Assembly (NCBI GenBank): GCA_017893485.1
Contig: CM030358.1
Coordinates: forward strand, 250,014,256 to 250,078,255
DNA: 64,000 nucleotides
From: Hemerocallis citrina
Taxonomy: Eukaryota; Streptophyta; Magnoliopsida; Asparagales; Asphodelaceae
Reading direction: 5' to 3'
Below the pieces are notes generated by a model. It worked only from the letters and a program-made list of their open reading frames with translations, was not told where the DNA came from and did not search any database. Shown piece after piece: positions 25,656-38,789 of this stretch; position 1 is the stretch's first letter, and every line of letters begins with the position of its first letter. A program made the position numbers and the translations under genes.

Positions 25656-27100
25656 CGTGATAACAACGGCATTGAACTCGTTGATTGGAGTTAACGAGTT
25701 GTTGATAGAGGAACTCGAGTGGTGCACGGAGCACTGAACTCATTTTGTGAGCGTATGGGTTGTGGGTGCTCTGAGTCTTCTTGATATTGAATTGAATTCC
25801 TTTGTTTTTATTCAGCATTGATGTAATTCAATTCTTCTCTTTGCTGAAAGTAGTTGTGTACATTGAACGATGTCTTCGGGACGTCAAGCTTGATTTCCCT
25901 CATAATACGCTGTGCTTGACGGAGTAAGAACTTTTCTGTTTGCTCGACGTGTCACACGAGACGGAGTTGGAGCTTTCCCAAGGTGAAGGTGATGTTAATC
26001 GGGGAAGACTTGTAGATTGCCTGCTTAAGGAATGCTTGTGTTGAATTTTATCGTCAAGAGTTTAACCATCCTTGGGGAGCTATTTGCTGGCAGGGAGGTC
26101 CGTGAAGAGCTTTGTGTCTCTTCGGCAGAACATCTTTTACTGTGTAGCCTGAAGGACGACTTGTAGGACAACTTATTTTATAGTGTTTGTAATATTTTTG
26201 TAACAATACTTAGGCATGAAACATAGACTCACAGTGATTATGTAGTTGTAACAATACTCGTTATTTATGAAATAAGAAATCTTTCACATGCCTTTGCCCT
26301 GTCCTATGATTTGTCTTCTTGGGTATTAGCTATTCGTAGGAGCAACTCCAAGGAAGAGGTGGGCTCCAGACTTGCTGTTTTGTGATTAGCTAGTTGTAGG
26401 AGCAACTCTATGAGGAAGTTGGACTCCGAATTTGCTATATGAGTCCTCCAACAAATTGTGAGAGTCGCGTCGAGTGGAGAGTTGAGCTCCAAACTTGCTT
26501 GTTTGCAAGTTTGCTGGAGCAACTGCAATCCACGATTATGGACCTCTAATCTGTCTTTAAGGGTTTTAACAAGTTTCAGGAATAGAGCGAATGGCGAGTT
26601 GACCTCTAAACTTGCTTCTTCGCAGGTTGCTAAAGCAACTCTGAGCCATGAGTTGGATTCTGAACTTGTTGTTTGGGAGTTTAACATGTTGCAGGAGAAG
26701 ATCGAATGGCGAGTTGAGCTCTGAACGTGCTTGATTGCAGGTTGTTAGAGCAACTCTGAGCCATGGATATGGACTCCGAACTTTTCATTGAAGGTTTAAC
26801 GAGTTCAGGAGCGCATCGAATGGTGAGTTAAGAATGTGCTTACTTGCAGGTTGCTAGAACGACTCCGAGCCATGGTTGTAAACTGCGAACTTGTCGTTGA
26901 AGATTTACGAGTTACATGAGCCGATCGAATGGAGAGTAGAGCTGTGAACTTGCTTCGTTGCAAATTGCTAGCGGAACTCCGAGCCACTGGTATGGACTCC
27001 GAACTCGTCATATAAGGAGCTTCTAATGAGTTTTTTATGCTATTTTTAGGAGTAAGCTTGGCATTTAACTCATTGTCTGTAACCAAAGAATTGTACAAGA
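25656..27100. repeat. Degenerate minisatellite region
   Basis: Irregular repeats built on phrases such as GAACTCGTTG...GTTAACGAGTTGTTGA (25668-25705) and 'gttgctagagcaactctgagccatg...ttggactccgaacttg' (26330-27060). The first phrase is also the core of the 34130-35030 array in element 3, so the two regions share ancestry. Open frames here (26304-26687 and others) are only the repeat translated. Confidence 0.7.
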
Positions 27101-28000
27101 TCTTTGTGAAAAATAATACTAAATTTTATTGAAAAAGAAAACTATGTGGCTGCTCTAGTGGCTGACCTCTATTACATGCAGTGACCTGTAGAGAAAGCGG
27201 TCTTTATTGAAAAACATTGAAAATATGTAGAAGAGGAGAGCGTCAAGTGCCCGTGTTAAAGTTCATGAGGCGTTCCACATTTCAAGTCCATGGTGATATC
27301 TCCTTGTCCCCTGGGTCTTCAAGTTGATGAGCCACTAGGTGAACAACTTGGTAGACCTTGCCTGGACTTGGTTGTTTTGGAGTACGCCTCCCCTTGTTTT
27401 GCATAGAAAATGGGAGATCTTTAAGTTCTCCAGTGTGTTTAGGAATGATTATTTCTTTCTGTTGAATGAGTCGAATGGCTTCGTAAGAGGGATTTAAGTC
27501 TATTACCTGTATTCTGAGTAGGACGAATTTGGACTTGGTGGAAGATGGTTTGGCAGGGTTTGGATGTTCTTGACAGGATAGTTTATGGTAGTGTCTTCAA
27601 GCTTGTCGTGCGATATATCTTGGAGCACGAATGGGACTAATCAAATCCCAAGATTCAGCCCAAATAACTGTTGCTGCTTACTTACGGTCGACTGCTATGC
27701 AATATGGGCAAACCAGAGAGCAAGTATACTAGTTGCAGAGTCTGCTGGTTGTGGTCGACTACCAAACATGGTAGTTGACTTCCATCCTCTCGACAACCTA
27801 GATAAGCAATTCTTCTTGCCTCCATCTTTGCTTCGAACCTCTTCCCACTTCACTTTTCTCTTCATATTGAACCTACTATGAAAGACATAAACTCTACCTT
27901 GAATTGCATACAACTTCTTTCACAACTATGTTGCTTCTAGACTTTTCGATTGCTCATCTTCTAAACAACTTGATTCAGTGGCTTCTTCTTCTAGGCGAAT
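27101..28000. other. No recognisable feature
   Basis: Unique-looking sequence with short open frames only (98 codons at 27585-27881). No domain, RNA gene or repeat structure was recognised. The last five bases, CGAAT, would be the left TSD of element 3; the other side is not in view. Confidence 0.4.
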
Positions 28001-31000
28001 TATAACACCCCAAAAATTTAAAAGTATTATTTTGAATTATTAAATAATTTTAATTTAATTTATTGGGCTATTTTGACTACTTTTTGATATTTATCGTTTT
28101 GCACATGCAAATATTATGGAATGCAAATTCTAAAATTTTCATGTCAAAAATTATTTCTTCTCATTAAATTACAATAGTTTTTATTTTTAAATTTATTTTG
28201 GATGAAGAGAAATACTTTGAAATTGTTTTGACAATGGACTTTTTTAAAGAAATTGTTTTGGGGCCAAGAAAATAGCCCAAAATTAAATTAGAAATTTGAA
28301 TTTGCTGATTTGGGGCTAGCAATGTGTGGAGGATTAAGGGATGAGATCAAGAAACAAAATTGATTTGATTGTATTTGGAAATATCTAATTGATCTGCTAA
28401 ATAAACTAATTTACAAAACATAGGATCTTTGGGACTTATTTGTAAATATTTCCTCAAGAAACCCTAATCCAAATCCCGGCTTACTTAAGGAGAGTAGCAA
28501 GTTTTGGCCTCCTTTTCTTTTTGTTTATTTTAGGGTGAAATTTTTAGAGTAAGGAGAAGAAACTTTTGTTTGAGGAGAAGTGCTTTCTAGGTGTTCTATT
28601 TGCATTCTTCAAGAGGAGGGCGTCTCTCTAACTCTCTCTGTATGTTATTTTTTATCTTGAATGATGTAGTATCATGCTAAGGGATTGATTTTGTGAATCT
28701 ATGTTGTATGTTAGCATGAATATGATATTTGCCATGAGATAATTTGTTAAGGTGATTAATATGCGATGTTTGATTGATATTATGAAGTGAAAAGTCAATT
28801 TTTATATGTATTGGACGTAGAAAATTAAGTTCGAGTATTATACCATGTTAGGGTATGAAAAGATTAAACTTTTATCTCCAAGAATTGATTGTATGATCAT
28901 GTATATTGTTGTGGTTGATTATAACTTAATATGAATCTATCAATTCATGTTTGTTTGATCTAAAGATGAAATCTTGAGGTTTAATTTATTGTTTTTATAG
29001 AATAAAAATCGATATTTTGAATTCTAGTTGTTATACATGGATTGAAGTGTAATGGAGACTCAAAGAATCGAGTTTGGACATATACTTGGTTTTCGGTTGG
29101 GGTTGAACACTAGGAGAGTGTTCGGCTACACTGTGCAACCCTCGGGTTTGCACAAAGTTGCCGTTCGGTTTGCAAGAAGTGAGGGGCTCGGGTTGTGTGC
29201 ATGGTGAGGGGATTTTGTGTGTTAGGGTTTGAGAAACCTAGTGCATATATGGATATGTATATATATGTATAAATTTAGTAATTTTATGAAGGTTAATTGA
29301 TTTTTATGATCAAGTTTTGGATGTGCAAGTTTCAGATTTTATAAACAATCCAGTTAAAAAATTTTGATGAATTAGAGTTCAAACTTTCGTATAATTGGAT
29401 GACAAATCTTTGTGACGTGATCTATGTTTATAGATGGAAGGTGAAATTCAATTTTTAGAATATATGTTTCAGTTTTGAGTGGTTTGTTTTCAAGATTGAG
29501 AACCTATAAATTTCAAATTTTATGAAAACAAGTTTTCAGATTTTAAATGTTTGAGATGCAATTTCGAGTGTTGTAAATTCTATAATTTGGATGACTAAAA
29601 ATCTCCGTTTTGAGGAGCTAATTGCTCGGTTTTGAACGATGAAATTTCATATTTTTAAAGGGGTTATTTTTCAGTTTTAAAAAGTAAAAATTTCAGTTTT
29701 TTTGAACTATAAAATTTAAGATTTGAGGGATTAAATCCCAGAGTTTATGGAAGAGTATTGTTCAGTTTTGATTGATAAAAGAAAAAGAAATCCCAAAAAA
29801 TTGGTCATATATTCAAGTATGGAATGGAGTAATTTTAAATTTTAAATAAAGAGCATAACTTTTATATTAAGCCATACACAGGTTCTTGGTTGAAAGTTAG
29901 GGTATTGTGAGAACCCTAGAAGGATGCTTGAGGCATTGAGTTCTGAGCACTAGAGGCTGAGCGAACCTTTACCGGTAGTGGTTATTTTGATTATAGGAAA
30001 TTAGCTATAAGGGGCTAGTATTCCTAGTTTTGGTGAGTGAAGTCCGGTGGGGGTGAGCTAGTTCTAGGTGGTTATGGTTACCTATGTTTGAACCTAAGGA
30101 CATGCACTAGATAGGGAGTTGTGACGGAACTTAGGGCAACATAAGTATGGACTCTATTTTTAGTCGGACGGATGTATTCCGGGACTGTGTGATTTTTATG
30201 TCTCTCTAGTATGATCGCCTGGTACGCTTGTACAGTCTGGCGGGATGAGCTCCGGGACTGGGGTCAATTTTCGAAATGTTTAGAAGTGAGATGGATTTTG
30301 TATGTTTGCGCGGTACACTTGTATAATTTGGCGGGATGAGTTCCGGAACTGGGGTCTATTTGCAGAATGTACGGTACGTTTGCGTAGTACACTTGTACAG
30401 TCTGGCGGGATGAGTTCCGGGACTGAGGTCGATTTGCGGAATGTACGGCGGGGAGGTGATTCTCCAGAGTTAGAGTGATACTTACGAGTTGCTTGCATGT
30501 TTACACTTGTGCAGTCTGGCGGGATGCATACCGGGGCTGGGATCTATTCATGGAGTGTCTAATCTTGCTTCTGTCACAGATGTAAGATTGCATAGAGAGG
30601 GAACCTAAATGAGGCGAACGCTAAGGGCATGCCCTTTGACCTATATAATATGAGATGCATAGAATCCGAATAAGTATGCATTACGGTGCATCATGTGCAT
30701 TGTGTTTTCTTGAATATTGTTTTATGCATCTTTTCTTTGTTTTCTTAACACACACTTATTCTTTTAGTTTAGTTTCACTTATTGATTTATGAATCTTTTC
30801 TATTGTTGTTTTATTTTATGTTGTGCGACAAGTTTGTGGTTGTGAGACTTTGAAAGTCACTATTACTAGAGTATTACGTTAGTTGCATTCAACTAACGTG
30901 CCCACAATTTTTGATAGTTTTGTAGGATTTGCATGTGAGTGGCTTGAACAAGGGTTAAAGCTTGGACTTTGAGATGACTGGAGTTTAAATGTTGAAATGA

Positions 31001-31161
31001 GTTGTATTAAATGTGTTTAAATTTCTGGTATGCATTATAATATGGACTGTTGTAAAGAAGTTTTAAATTTCCCTATAATTGTACGATGTTTGGTTTACAT
31101 TTGAAGTCAAGATTCTAGATTTTTTTCTCTTATTTATATTATGGAAATTCGAGGCGCTACA
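28001..31161 (+). repeat. Element 3, 5' LTR (3.2 kb)
   Basis: Starts TATAACACCCC (the expected TG has become TA) and ends GAGGCGCTACA before the PBS. Only one copy is in the window, so the left end is inferred from similarity to the starts of the other LTRs. Confidence 0.78.
30180..30545. repeat. Tandem repeat inside the element 3 LTR
   Basis: Four copies of a unit containing 'acttgtacagtctggcggga' followed by TG-A-GTTCCGGGACTGGGG-like bases, at about 30227, 30315, 30390 and 30503. Spacing is irregular (74-113 bp). Confidence 0.85.
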
Positions 31162-31165
31162 GAAG

Positions 31166-31177
31166 TGGTATCAGAGC
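31166..31177 (+). promoter_or_regulatory. Primer binding site, element 3
   Basis: TGGTATCAGAGC four bases after the LTR end, the initiator tRNA-Met type. Confidence 0.93.
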
Positions 31178-31363
31178 ACGCTTCAATAAGTAATACTAAA
31201 TATGGTATAAGGAATGAACCTACGTGGACATTAGAGTGTGTGTACCTAGATAGACATTAGAGTGTGTGTATCAGTCTTAGAGTCATGCATGTGTAGTTGT
31301 TTGAACTTGCATTTATGTTAATGTATACTTATACTGATGTTCTTTTTTTTCATTTTCTGTAGG

Positions 31364-31580
31364 ATGGCAGATAATCACAATCCTATGGAAAATATGGAAG
31401 AAGTTGACTTCTTGGAGGACCCTTTAGAGAACTCCGAGGAGGGCCCGGAGGAGGAGTTTGAAGAAGAGCCAGAAGAAGAGGAACCATAGGAGTCACGAAA
31501 AATCACTTCCCCTCCTAGGGAATATTCGGGTGAATCTTCAGATGAATCACCTAAGCACGCACTTTGGGTGACCAAGGTGA
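31364..31580 (+). pseudogene. Element 3 acidic leader ORF
   Basis: The ATG at 31364 follows TTTTCTGTAGG, a good splice acceptor. The protein starts MADNHNPMENMEEVDFLEDP and is very rich in Glu. A TAG at 31487-31489 interrupts it, after which the same frame reads ESRKITSPP, matching ESREITPPP in the leader of element 2. The conserved start, acidity and this shared motif show a family-specific ORF before gag. Function unknown. Confidence 0.7.
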
Positions 31581-34500
31581 TTCGGCGACAACATAGGCTT
31601 CGTTGACCATGAGGCTTTGGTAAGCAAGGTGATTCGACGACCACAGAGACTTCGTCTTCTCCATCGAGCACTTCCTTGCCGACAGGGGTTTTCAATGACC
31701 TTGATTGCGACAACTACGGGTGTTGACGACCTCAAAGTCTTCGTCGATCACCTCTTTCGATGACCAAGGCGACCACATACTTCATTGAGCAGTTATTTTG
31801 GGTTGCTGTTGAGCTTCTTCGATGACCAGAGCTTCAGGCAATAATGAAGTCTTTGTCGACCAACCTCCATCGTCGTGCTCGGGTTTGGCTACTACCAAGC
31901 GTACCACGATGACCTTCTCCTCGGCAATCCAGAGCTTCAGGCAACCAAGGAGCTTTGTCGACCACCTCTTATCGACCTCGAGTTTGTTGTTCTTGCTTTC
32001 GACCTAGAGCACCGTCAACCAACACTTTTTAGTGACCAAGCCTTCGGTGACCAATCTTTCGGTGAGCATGAGCACTTTGTCGACCGACAGTGATCGTCGA
32101 CAAGGGCTTTTGGGCGAGCAAGAGTTTCGGCGACCATCTTCAAAGTTTCTGCCGAGTTTAAAGTTGGGTTTTAGTCATCTCCGAAGTTTTTTGCTGAGTT
32201 GGGTTCAACTGCATTCATGGTTCATGTTGGGCCTTGAGGCTGTTGTCAGGGCTCGGCTTGGTTGATCTTGAAGGGTGGTCAGTTTGGTGGAGTTTCATTG
32301 GGTTGAGTTTGTTTTGGAATTACAAAAATGTCGAAGAAGTTGTTTGGACCTTGAACTGTAAGTTTTCCCACATTGATGCAAGTTACACTTCTCCATATGC
32401 AACCACAGTTGTTGAATTTGTATGCATACTTCTGAGCAGGAACTGTTTGGAAGTTCATGTGTTGAGAAGAAGTCCTAACTGCTTGAGGTTTAATTTGCGA
32501 AGTTTGTTGAGTGAGTGCAAGATAGCATGAAGTTTCAAAACTATGTGTTTGTTTTGGATTTGAACTCGTCTTTGGAGCTTTGGGATTGATCATCTCTGGA
32601 TCTTGAAGTTGGAGTTTGGTTGAAATCTTGTTGATCTTGTTGATCTCGGGTTGAAATCTTGTTGATATCGGGTTTGAAACCCTGTTGATATTAGTTTCGA
32701 AGTTCTGGTTGATCTCGGGTTTTGTGGAGCTAGGGCTTTGTCGAAGTTTTGGAGCATCGACACCGACTTGGTTTCTTATAAGACCCGAACCTTTTCTTGT
32801 TGAGTTGAAGTTTGTTTTGGCCAATCTTTTTGTTGATTTCATGTTACGATCAAGTTGGTTTTCATCTAATCTTGTTTTAGAGATTCCTTGTGTTTTCGCC
32901 CACCAAGTGTTTATTAAGTGGTCTACCCCATTGAATTGATCTTTCGCCGACCAAGCGTTGTGCCGTTTGCTTGTTTAGTCGATCGAGCATTTCTTTGTTC
33001 GCTTAGCTGAACAGCACTTTCTCTGACCAAGGGTTGTGTTGTTTGCTTGTTTTTTTGATCGAGCGTCCCATCGTTCGTTTTGTTGAACCGCTCTTTTGTC
33101 GACCAAGTGTTGTGTTGTTCACCTTTTTCATTGAACCGGTCTTTTGTCGACCAAGTGTTGTGTTGTTTTCTTGTGTTGTTGATGGAGCATTTCGTAGGAC
33201 GCATGTTCTGTTGTTCTGGGATCTGAGTGTTTTGCCCGTTTGGTCTTCTGTATGTGGCTAACCTAGAATAGCTATTGCGTGAACAATCTTCAGAAGGCTA
33301 TCAGACTGTGGACTTGTTGTTTGATCTCAACAAGTTTGTTGAAGCATCTCTGGGATGGAGTGTAACATTTGAACTTGTTGTTCACGGCCAGCGTGTTTGT
33401 AAAAATGACTCTGAGACAGAGTTAGACTTAGAGCTGGCAGTGTGTGCAGTTTTTAGAGACAACTCTTGGACGGAGTTAAACGTGAAGCTTGTTGTTTGAG
33501 CCCAGCAAGTTTGTAAAAGAAACTATAGGATGGAGTTGGACATTGATCTTGCTATTTGCACCCAAAAAGTTTGTAGAGGCAAATCTTAGAGAGAGTTAAT
33601 GTTGAGCTTGTTGTTTGCGCCAAGTAAATTTGGAGAGGAAACTCTAGGACGGAGTTGAATGTAAGCTTGTTGTTTGTGCCCAACAAGTTTGTAGAGACAA
33701 CTCTGAGATGGAGTTAGATGTTCGAATTTGCCATTTGCGCCTAGCAAGTTTGTGGGGTCAACTCTGAGATGGAGTTGAACGTAGAGCTTGTTGTCTGAAC
33801 CTAAGTTTGTAAATACAACTCTGAGATGGAGTTGGATGTTTAAACTTGATGATTGCGCCCAGCAAGTTTAGAGAGGCAACTCTGAGACACAATTGGTCGC
33901 AGAGCTTACTATTTGCACCCAACAAGCTTGTAGAGGTCACTCTTAGACAGATTTGATGTAGAGCATGTAGTTTGATCCCAACAAGTTTATAGAGATAACT
34001 CTGAGATGAAGTTGGACGTTTGAACTTGTTGTTTTCACCCAGTAAGTATGGAGGGCAACTCTAGGACAAAGTTGGATGTAAAGCCTGTTGTTTAAAGTTA
34101 AGGGGTTGTTGGGAGGACACAAGCAAAGATCAAGATATTGAACTCATTATATGGAGTTAACGAGTTGTTGACAGAGCTCGAGCGCACAGCAGGGCATTGA
34201 GCTCGTTGTATGGAGTTAATGAGTCATTGACGGAGCTCGGGCTCGAGCTCGAGCAGGGTACCAAACTTACAATATGGAGTTTATGAGTTGTTGACAGAGC
34301 TCGAGCGAAGAGTGAAGCACCGAACTCGTTGTCTGGAGTTAACAAGTTGACGGAGCCTGAGCAAAGAGAAAAGCATTGAAGTCATTGTTTTGGAGTTAAC
34401 GAGCTGTTGATGGATCTCGAGCTCGAGCGAGGCACCAAACTTGTTGTCTGGAGTTAACGAGTTGTTGTCGGAGCTCCTGCGAATAGCAAGACATTGAACT

Positions 34501-35030
34501 CGTTGTATAGACTTAACGAGCTGTTAACAGAGTTTGAGCGAAGAGTAAGACATTGAATGTGTTGTATGGAGTTAATGAGTTGCTGACGGAGCTCAAGCGA
34601 AGAGCAAGACATTGAACTCGCTGTATGGAGTTAACAGGTTTTTGACGGAGCTCGAGCGAAGATCAAGGCACTGAACTCTTTGTATGAAATTAACTAGTGA
34701 TTGACGGAGCTCGAGTGGAGAGCAAGGAACCGAACTCATTGTACGAAATTAATAAGTATTTGACAGAGCTCATGCGAAGAGCAAGGCATTGAAACCGTTG
34801 TATAGAGCTAATGACTTATTGATGGAGTTCAAGCAAAGAGCAGGACGTTGGACTCGTTGTATGAACTTAACGAGTTGTCAACGGAGCTCGAGCAGAGAGT
34901 AAGGCATTGAATTCATTGTATGGAGTTAACAAACTATTGACGGAGCTCGAGCGAAGAGCTGGGCGTTAAATTCATTGTATGGAGTGAACGAGCTGTTGAT
35001 GGAGCTCGAGCGAAGGGAAAGATCTTAAGA
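31560..35030. repeat. Minisatellite blocks between leader and gag of element 3
   Basis: Several successive repeat families. 31560-32120 and 32930-33200 carry 'gaccaagtgttgtgttgtt'-like phrases at about 57-60 bp spacing. 33290-34090 has units of about 60 bp around 'caagtttgtagagacaact' plus CTGAGATGGAGTTGGA. 34130-35030 has roughly 15 units of about 58-60 bp around 'ggagttaacgagttgttgac' plus GGAGCTCGAGCGAAGAGCA. Copies are diverged. The short open frames here are only translated repeat; nothing else is recognised to 35333. Confidence 0.85.
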
Positions 35031-35333
35031 AGCATTGCAAATTTTTGGAAAGTGGAGTCGAGGCATTACAAGATGAATTCTAAGAAACCAAGAGGAGTCG
35101 CAAAGACTGATCACTATTATGATTGTTATTATTTGAGTTTTCTAGATTTAAATAAAGTTTTTTAGTTATTTTTTCAGATATGTATGAACTACTTTGGTAA
35201 GCAAATTTATTTATTGATATTTTGGTACATGAAATTTTGGCAATTAAATAAAATTTTATGTTCTGAGCATTGATGCGAATACTTATGAGATTGTTCTCCT
35301 AACAAAAATGGTGTGTTTTGTAGAGTCAGAGCA

Positions 35334-35921
35334 ATGGCAGTTCCACGAACTATAAGCATTAATGATGGAATTGAAAGCTCCAATGGAGGCAAACTCGATT
35401 TGGAAACCGAGATTGCTCGAGTCTATCAGACTCTAAACTCTTTCATGACAGCTGGAGTGTGTGCAGTGTAATGCCCCTACCCCAAACTCTGAGAATTGAT
35501 ACAAATTATAAGATAAATTATTTATTTATTAGTACAACTGCCCACCACAGGCTGCCTCTCAAAAGGTGGTTAACCAGAATGGTGACTCTTGATCATAGGC
35601 ATTATCATTTATTAATTAATTATCTGATCAAATTCCCGATGTGGGACAATTCAAACCATCTATCTTCTCTCTCTCCGCTGATGTCAGTGCACACAGACCC
35701 CCATCTGGCGAGCCCCATTGCCAACGTCAGCATCACAGAGCAGAAGACCGCCCCCCTTCACTCTGCAGGTGGGCCCTGCTGCTTATGCCACGTCAACTAT
35801 GGTGACGTCAGTCCGAGTAGCAGCAAGCTCATGGTTTTTAATTCACTGGGGGCCCCCCTCTCCATATTAATTTCAAACACACACCCCAATAGGAATATCA
35901 ACGGGGCACAACCAACTTTTT

Positions 35922-35986
<65 letters not shown>

Positions 35987-37130
35987 CTCTTAAAAATTTA
36001 CGGGGTGTTACACAGTTAATATTATTTCTTGTTGCTTATTTTGAATAAATGTATTTCTACTTGGATTATTTGTATTGGGCAGTATGATCCAAAATTATTG
36101 ACTTGTTCCAGATCTGGTTTATTTGAGATTATTAAATTTTGTTTCAAATAAATTCTGTTGGTATATTGATTTATTCATGCATGCGTGGTTGATTTCTCTT
36201 TGTTTACTTCCTGTTATTCCTGTGAAATGTTGTAAAGATGCTAACAGCTTATGGATGATGAAAATGCGGACTTAGTTACGTATCCGTATTCCGTATCTCC
36301 ATTTTGGGAAGCGGGGCGTGAAAATATTTTCCCCTTTAGAAATCAACGTCCTCACTGAGTACGGGGCATGCACAATCTAGTGCAGGATCTCCTTTCTAAC
36401 CGATGTGGAGCATATGCTTTCATATCTGTCCGACTATTCATGATCCCAGAGTCCACCGTCAAACCAATCATAGTCCCTGGGCAACCATAATTCTGGAGTC
36501 CACCGTCAAACTGGATGTATATTCCTGGAGTCCATCGTCAGACTAATCATAACAAGCAGCCACCGTTCCGGAGTCCACCGTCAAACTGGGTCCATAGTCT
36601 CGAAGTCCACCGTCAGACTATCTAGACATGCCCCACACTCGATGTCAAAAGTCGGCTCTGATACCATTTGTAACGCCCCTGCCCCAAACTCAGACAATTT
36701 ATACAATTCATTAGATAAATTATTTATTTATTAGTACAACTACCCACCACAGGCTGCCTCTCAAACGGTGGTTAATCGGATTGGTGACTCTTGATCATAG
36801 TCATTATTATTTATTAATTAATTATCTTATCAAATTCCCAATGTGGGACAATTCAAACCATCCCTCTTCTCTCTTTCCGCTGACGTCAGCCCACACAGTC
36901 CCCCCATCTGGCAGGCCCCATCGCCCACGTCAGCACCACAGAGCAGAAGATCACCCCCCTTCTCTCTACAGGTGGGCCCCGCTGCCTATGCCACGTCACT
37001 TATGGTGTCGTCAGCCCGAGCAGCAGCAAGCTCATGCTGTTTAATTCACGGGTGGGCCCCCCTCTTCTTATTAATTTCAAACACACACCCCCATAGGAAT
37101 ATCTATGGGGCACAGCCAACTTTTTTATAT

Positions 37131-37208
<78 letters not shown>

Positions 37209-37361
37209 AAACACAAAGAAAGCTATCAAGTGGCTCTCATTCATTCCCCCCAAAATCAAAGGCCCAAATCTAACATCACAAAACACATTTTTCCCCCAAA
37301 AGTTTCTCCCCAAAACTCAAATTCAAACCCCCACCCAAAACAACTCCTTTATTTATTTAAT

Positions 37362-37417
<56 letters not shown>

Positions 37418-38694
37418 ATTCAAAAAATTAAGAAAAAAATTTTAAAAAATTTAAAAACAAAAAATAAATAAAACTTTAAAAAAAACAAAAAAATTTAAAA
37501 ACTTATAAAAAAAATATTTAAAATTTTAAAAAATTTTAAAAAGTTTAAATTTGTTTAAATGTTTTAAATTTTTTAAATTTTTTGAAATTTTAGAAATTTT
37601 AAAATTTTAGAAAATTAAAAAAACAAAAAAAAAAATTAAAATTTAAAAATTTAAAAATTTAAAATCAAGCGCGAATAATCAAACCAGGTGCACCATTCCG
37701 AAGACGTGTCTACGGCACGTGTCAACAGGAAAACCTAGTATATATATATTATCTCTTAAAAATTTACGGGGTGTTACATGCAGAGTCGATAATTCGAATG
37801 TGGATCCCATCGGGCAGGTGGAATCCTTTAAGTTGATGAAGCCGCTGTTCTTTGAGGGTCAAGCCGATCTCAATCCGATTGACGATTGGATAAGGCAGAT
37901 GGAGACTGTCTTTGAGGTTCTGAAAAATCCTTGTGGCTAACAAAGTAAAGTTAGCCACAATGCAGCTGGAGAAAGATGCGGGCATGTGGTGGCAGTCCAT
38001 GAAAAGGACCTTTGGCGCGGAGCCGGTGACTTGGGAGGCTTTCTTAGTTGAGTTCAGGGAGCACTACTATCCCTTGGACAGACAAAAGAAGAAAGCGATG
38101 GAGTTCAGGAACCTACATCAAGGCAGCATGTCGGTGTGGGAATATGAGACTAAATTCATGCAGTTATCCAGGTATGCACCTTAACTTGTAGTGGATGAGG
38201 CGAGAAAGTCGTGGAAGTTCGAGTAGGGCTTGAGGCAGAACTTGAGGTCCCATATGATACCAGTAGGGATCAGAAGGTTCGATAAGCTCGTCGAGAGAGC
38301 GGCCATGACAGAGGTAGACATGGAGTAGTTCCAACAGAAGCAGGAGTCCCAGAACAGAAATAAAAGGCCTACAGCAGGTGGTCAGAGTGGGAGGAAGTTC
38401 CTGGAGAAGAAGGGCAGATTCAGTGAGCCTGGCAAAAGAGGTGTGTCGGCACAAAAGGTGACTTGTTACGGCTGTGGCGAGTCAGGCAATATCAGTTCGG
38501 CGTGTCCTAAAGCAGTGAGGACTCAGACATGTTTCCAGTGCGGCAAGGAGGGCCACATTCGGCCGAATTTTCCACAGATGGAGTGGAGTGGCACTGATGG
38601 GAACAAGTCGCAGAGGCAGGGCCAAGTGTTTGCATTAACAGAGGAGGATGTTAAGGACTCTGGAAATGTAATCACGGCTATGCTGGAATTTTAA
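35334..38694 (+). pseudogene. Element 3 gag, split by TRIM-1
   Basis: The ATG at 35334 opens MAVPRTISINDGIESSNGGK and LDLETEIARVYQTLNSFM. It is cut at 35466 by the TRIM and resumes at 37779-37783, the duplicated TGCAG. The core continues with DDWIRQMETVFEVL, a stop at 37938-37940, then MWWQSMKR and WEAFLVEFREHYYP. Further stops lie near 38182, 38226 and 38326. The nucleocapsid part (38443-38694) has two knuckles, each missing one zinc ligand: the first reads C-YG-C-GESG-N (His to Asn) and the second ends RPNF (Cys to Phe). Particle assembly and RNA binding would both be lost. Confidence 0.88.
35467..37778 (-). mobile_element. TRIM-1: small non-coding LTR retroelement inserted in gag, minus strand
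   Basis: LTRs 35467-36012 (546 bp) and 36669-37778 (1110 bp) start TGTAA and end TTACA. The flanking TGCAG (35462-35466 and 37779-37783) is a perfect TSD. The PBS (minus-strand TGGTATCAGAGC, 36655-36666) abuts the right LTR, so the element reads leftward. The interior (36013-36668) has no coding capacity. It holds five degenerate copies of 'gagtccaccgtcaaac' at 36448-36625, and a segment at 36240-36320 shared with the LTR-like family of 25560-25655 and 48738. The right LTR is longer because of sequence between two TA tracts (37130-37204 and 37739-37751), including a CT run at 37370-37413. LTR and PBS-proximal sequence match TRIM-2 at 49930. Confidence 0.9.
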
Positions 38695-38789
38695 TTATTG
38701 GTTGAAGTGTATTGAATGAAACTTTTCTGTAAGAATAATGTATGGTATTGAATGTTAAATTCTCCATGTACCAGGACATGTTTTAACCA

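Noticed and set aside
26304..26687. 127-codon minus frame
   Set aside because: Translation of the degenerate minisatellite; the opposite strand is open over the same place.
36655..36666. tRNA gene fragments at the TGGTATCAGAGC sites
   Set aside because: Only 12 bases match; they adjoin LTRs and are primer binding sites.
35900..37445. Frames with long IYIYIY and SLSLSL runs (also near 22094, 49941 and 50684)
   Set aside because: Translated TA and CT microsatellites.
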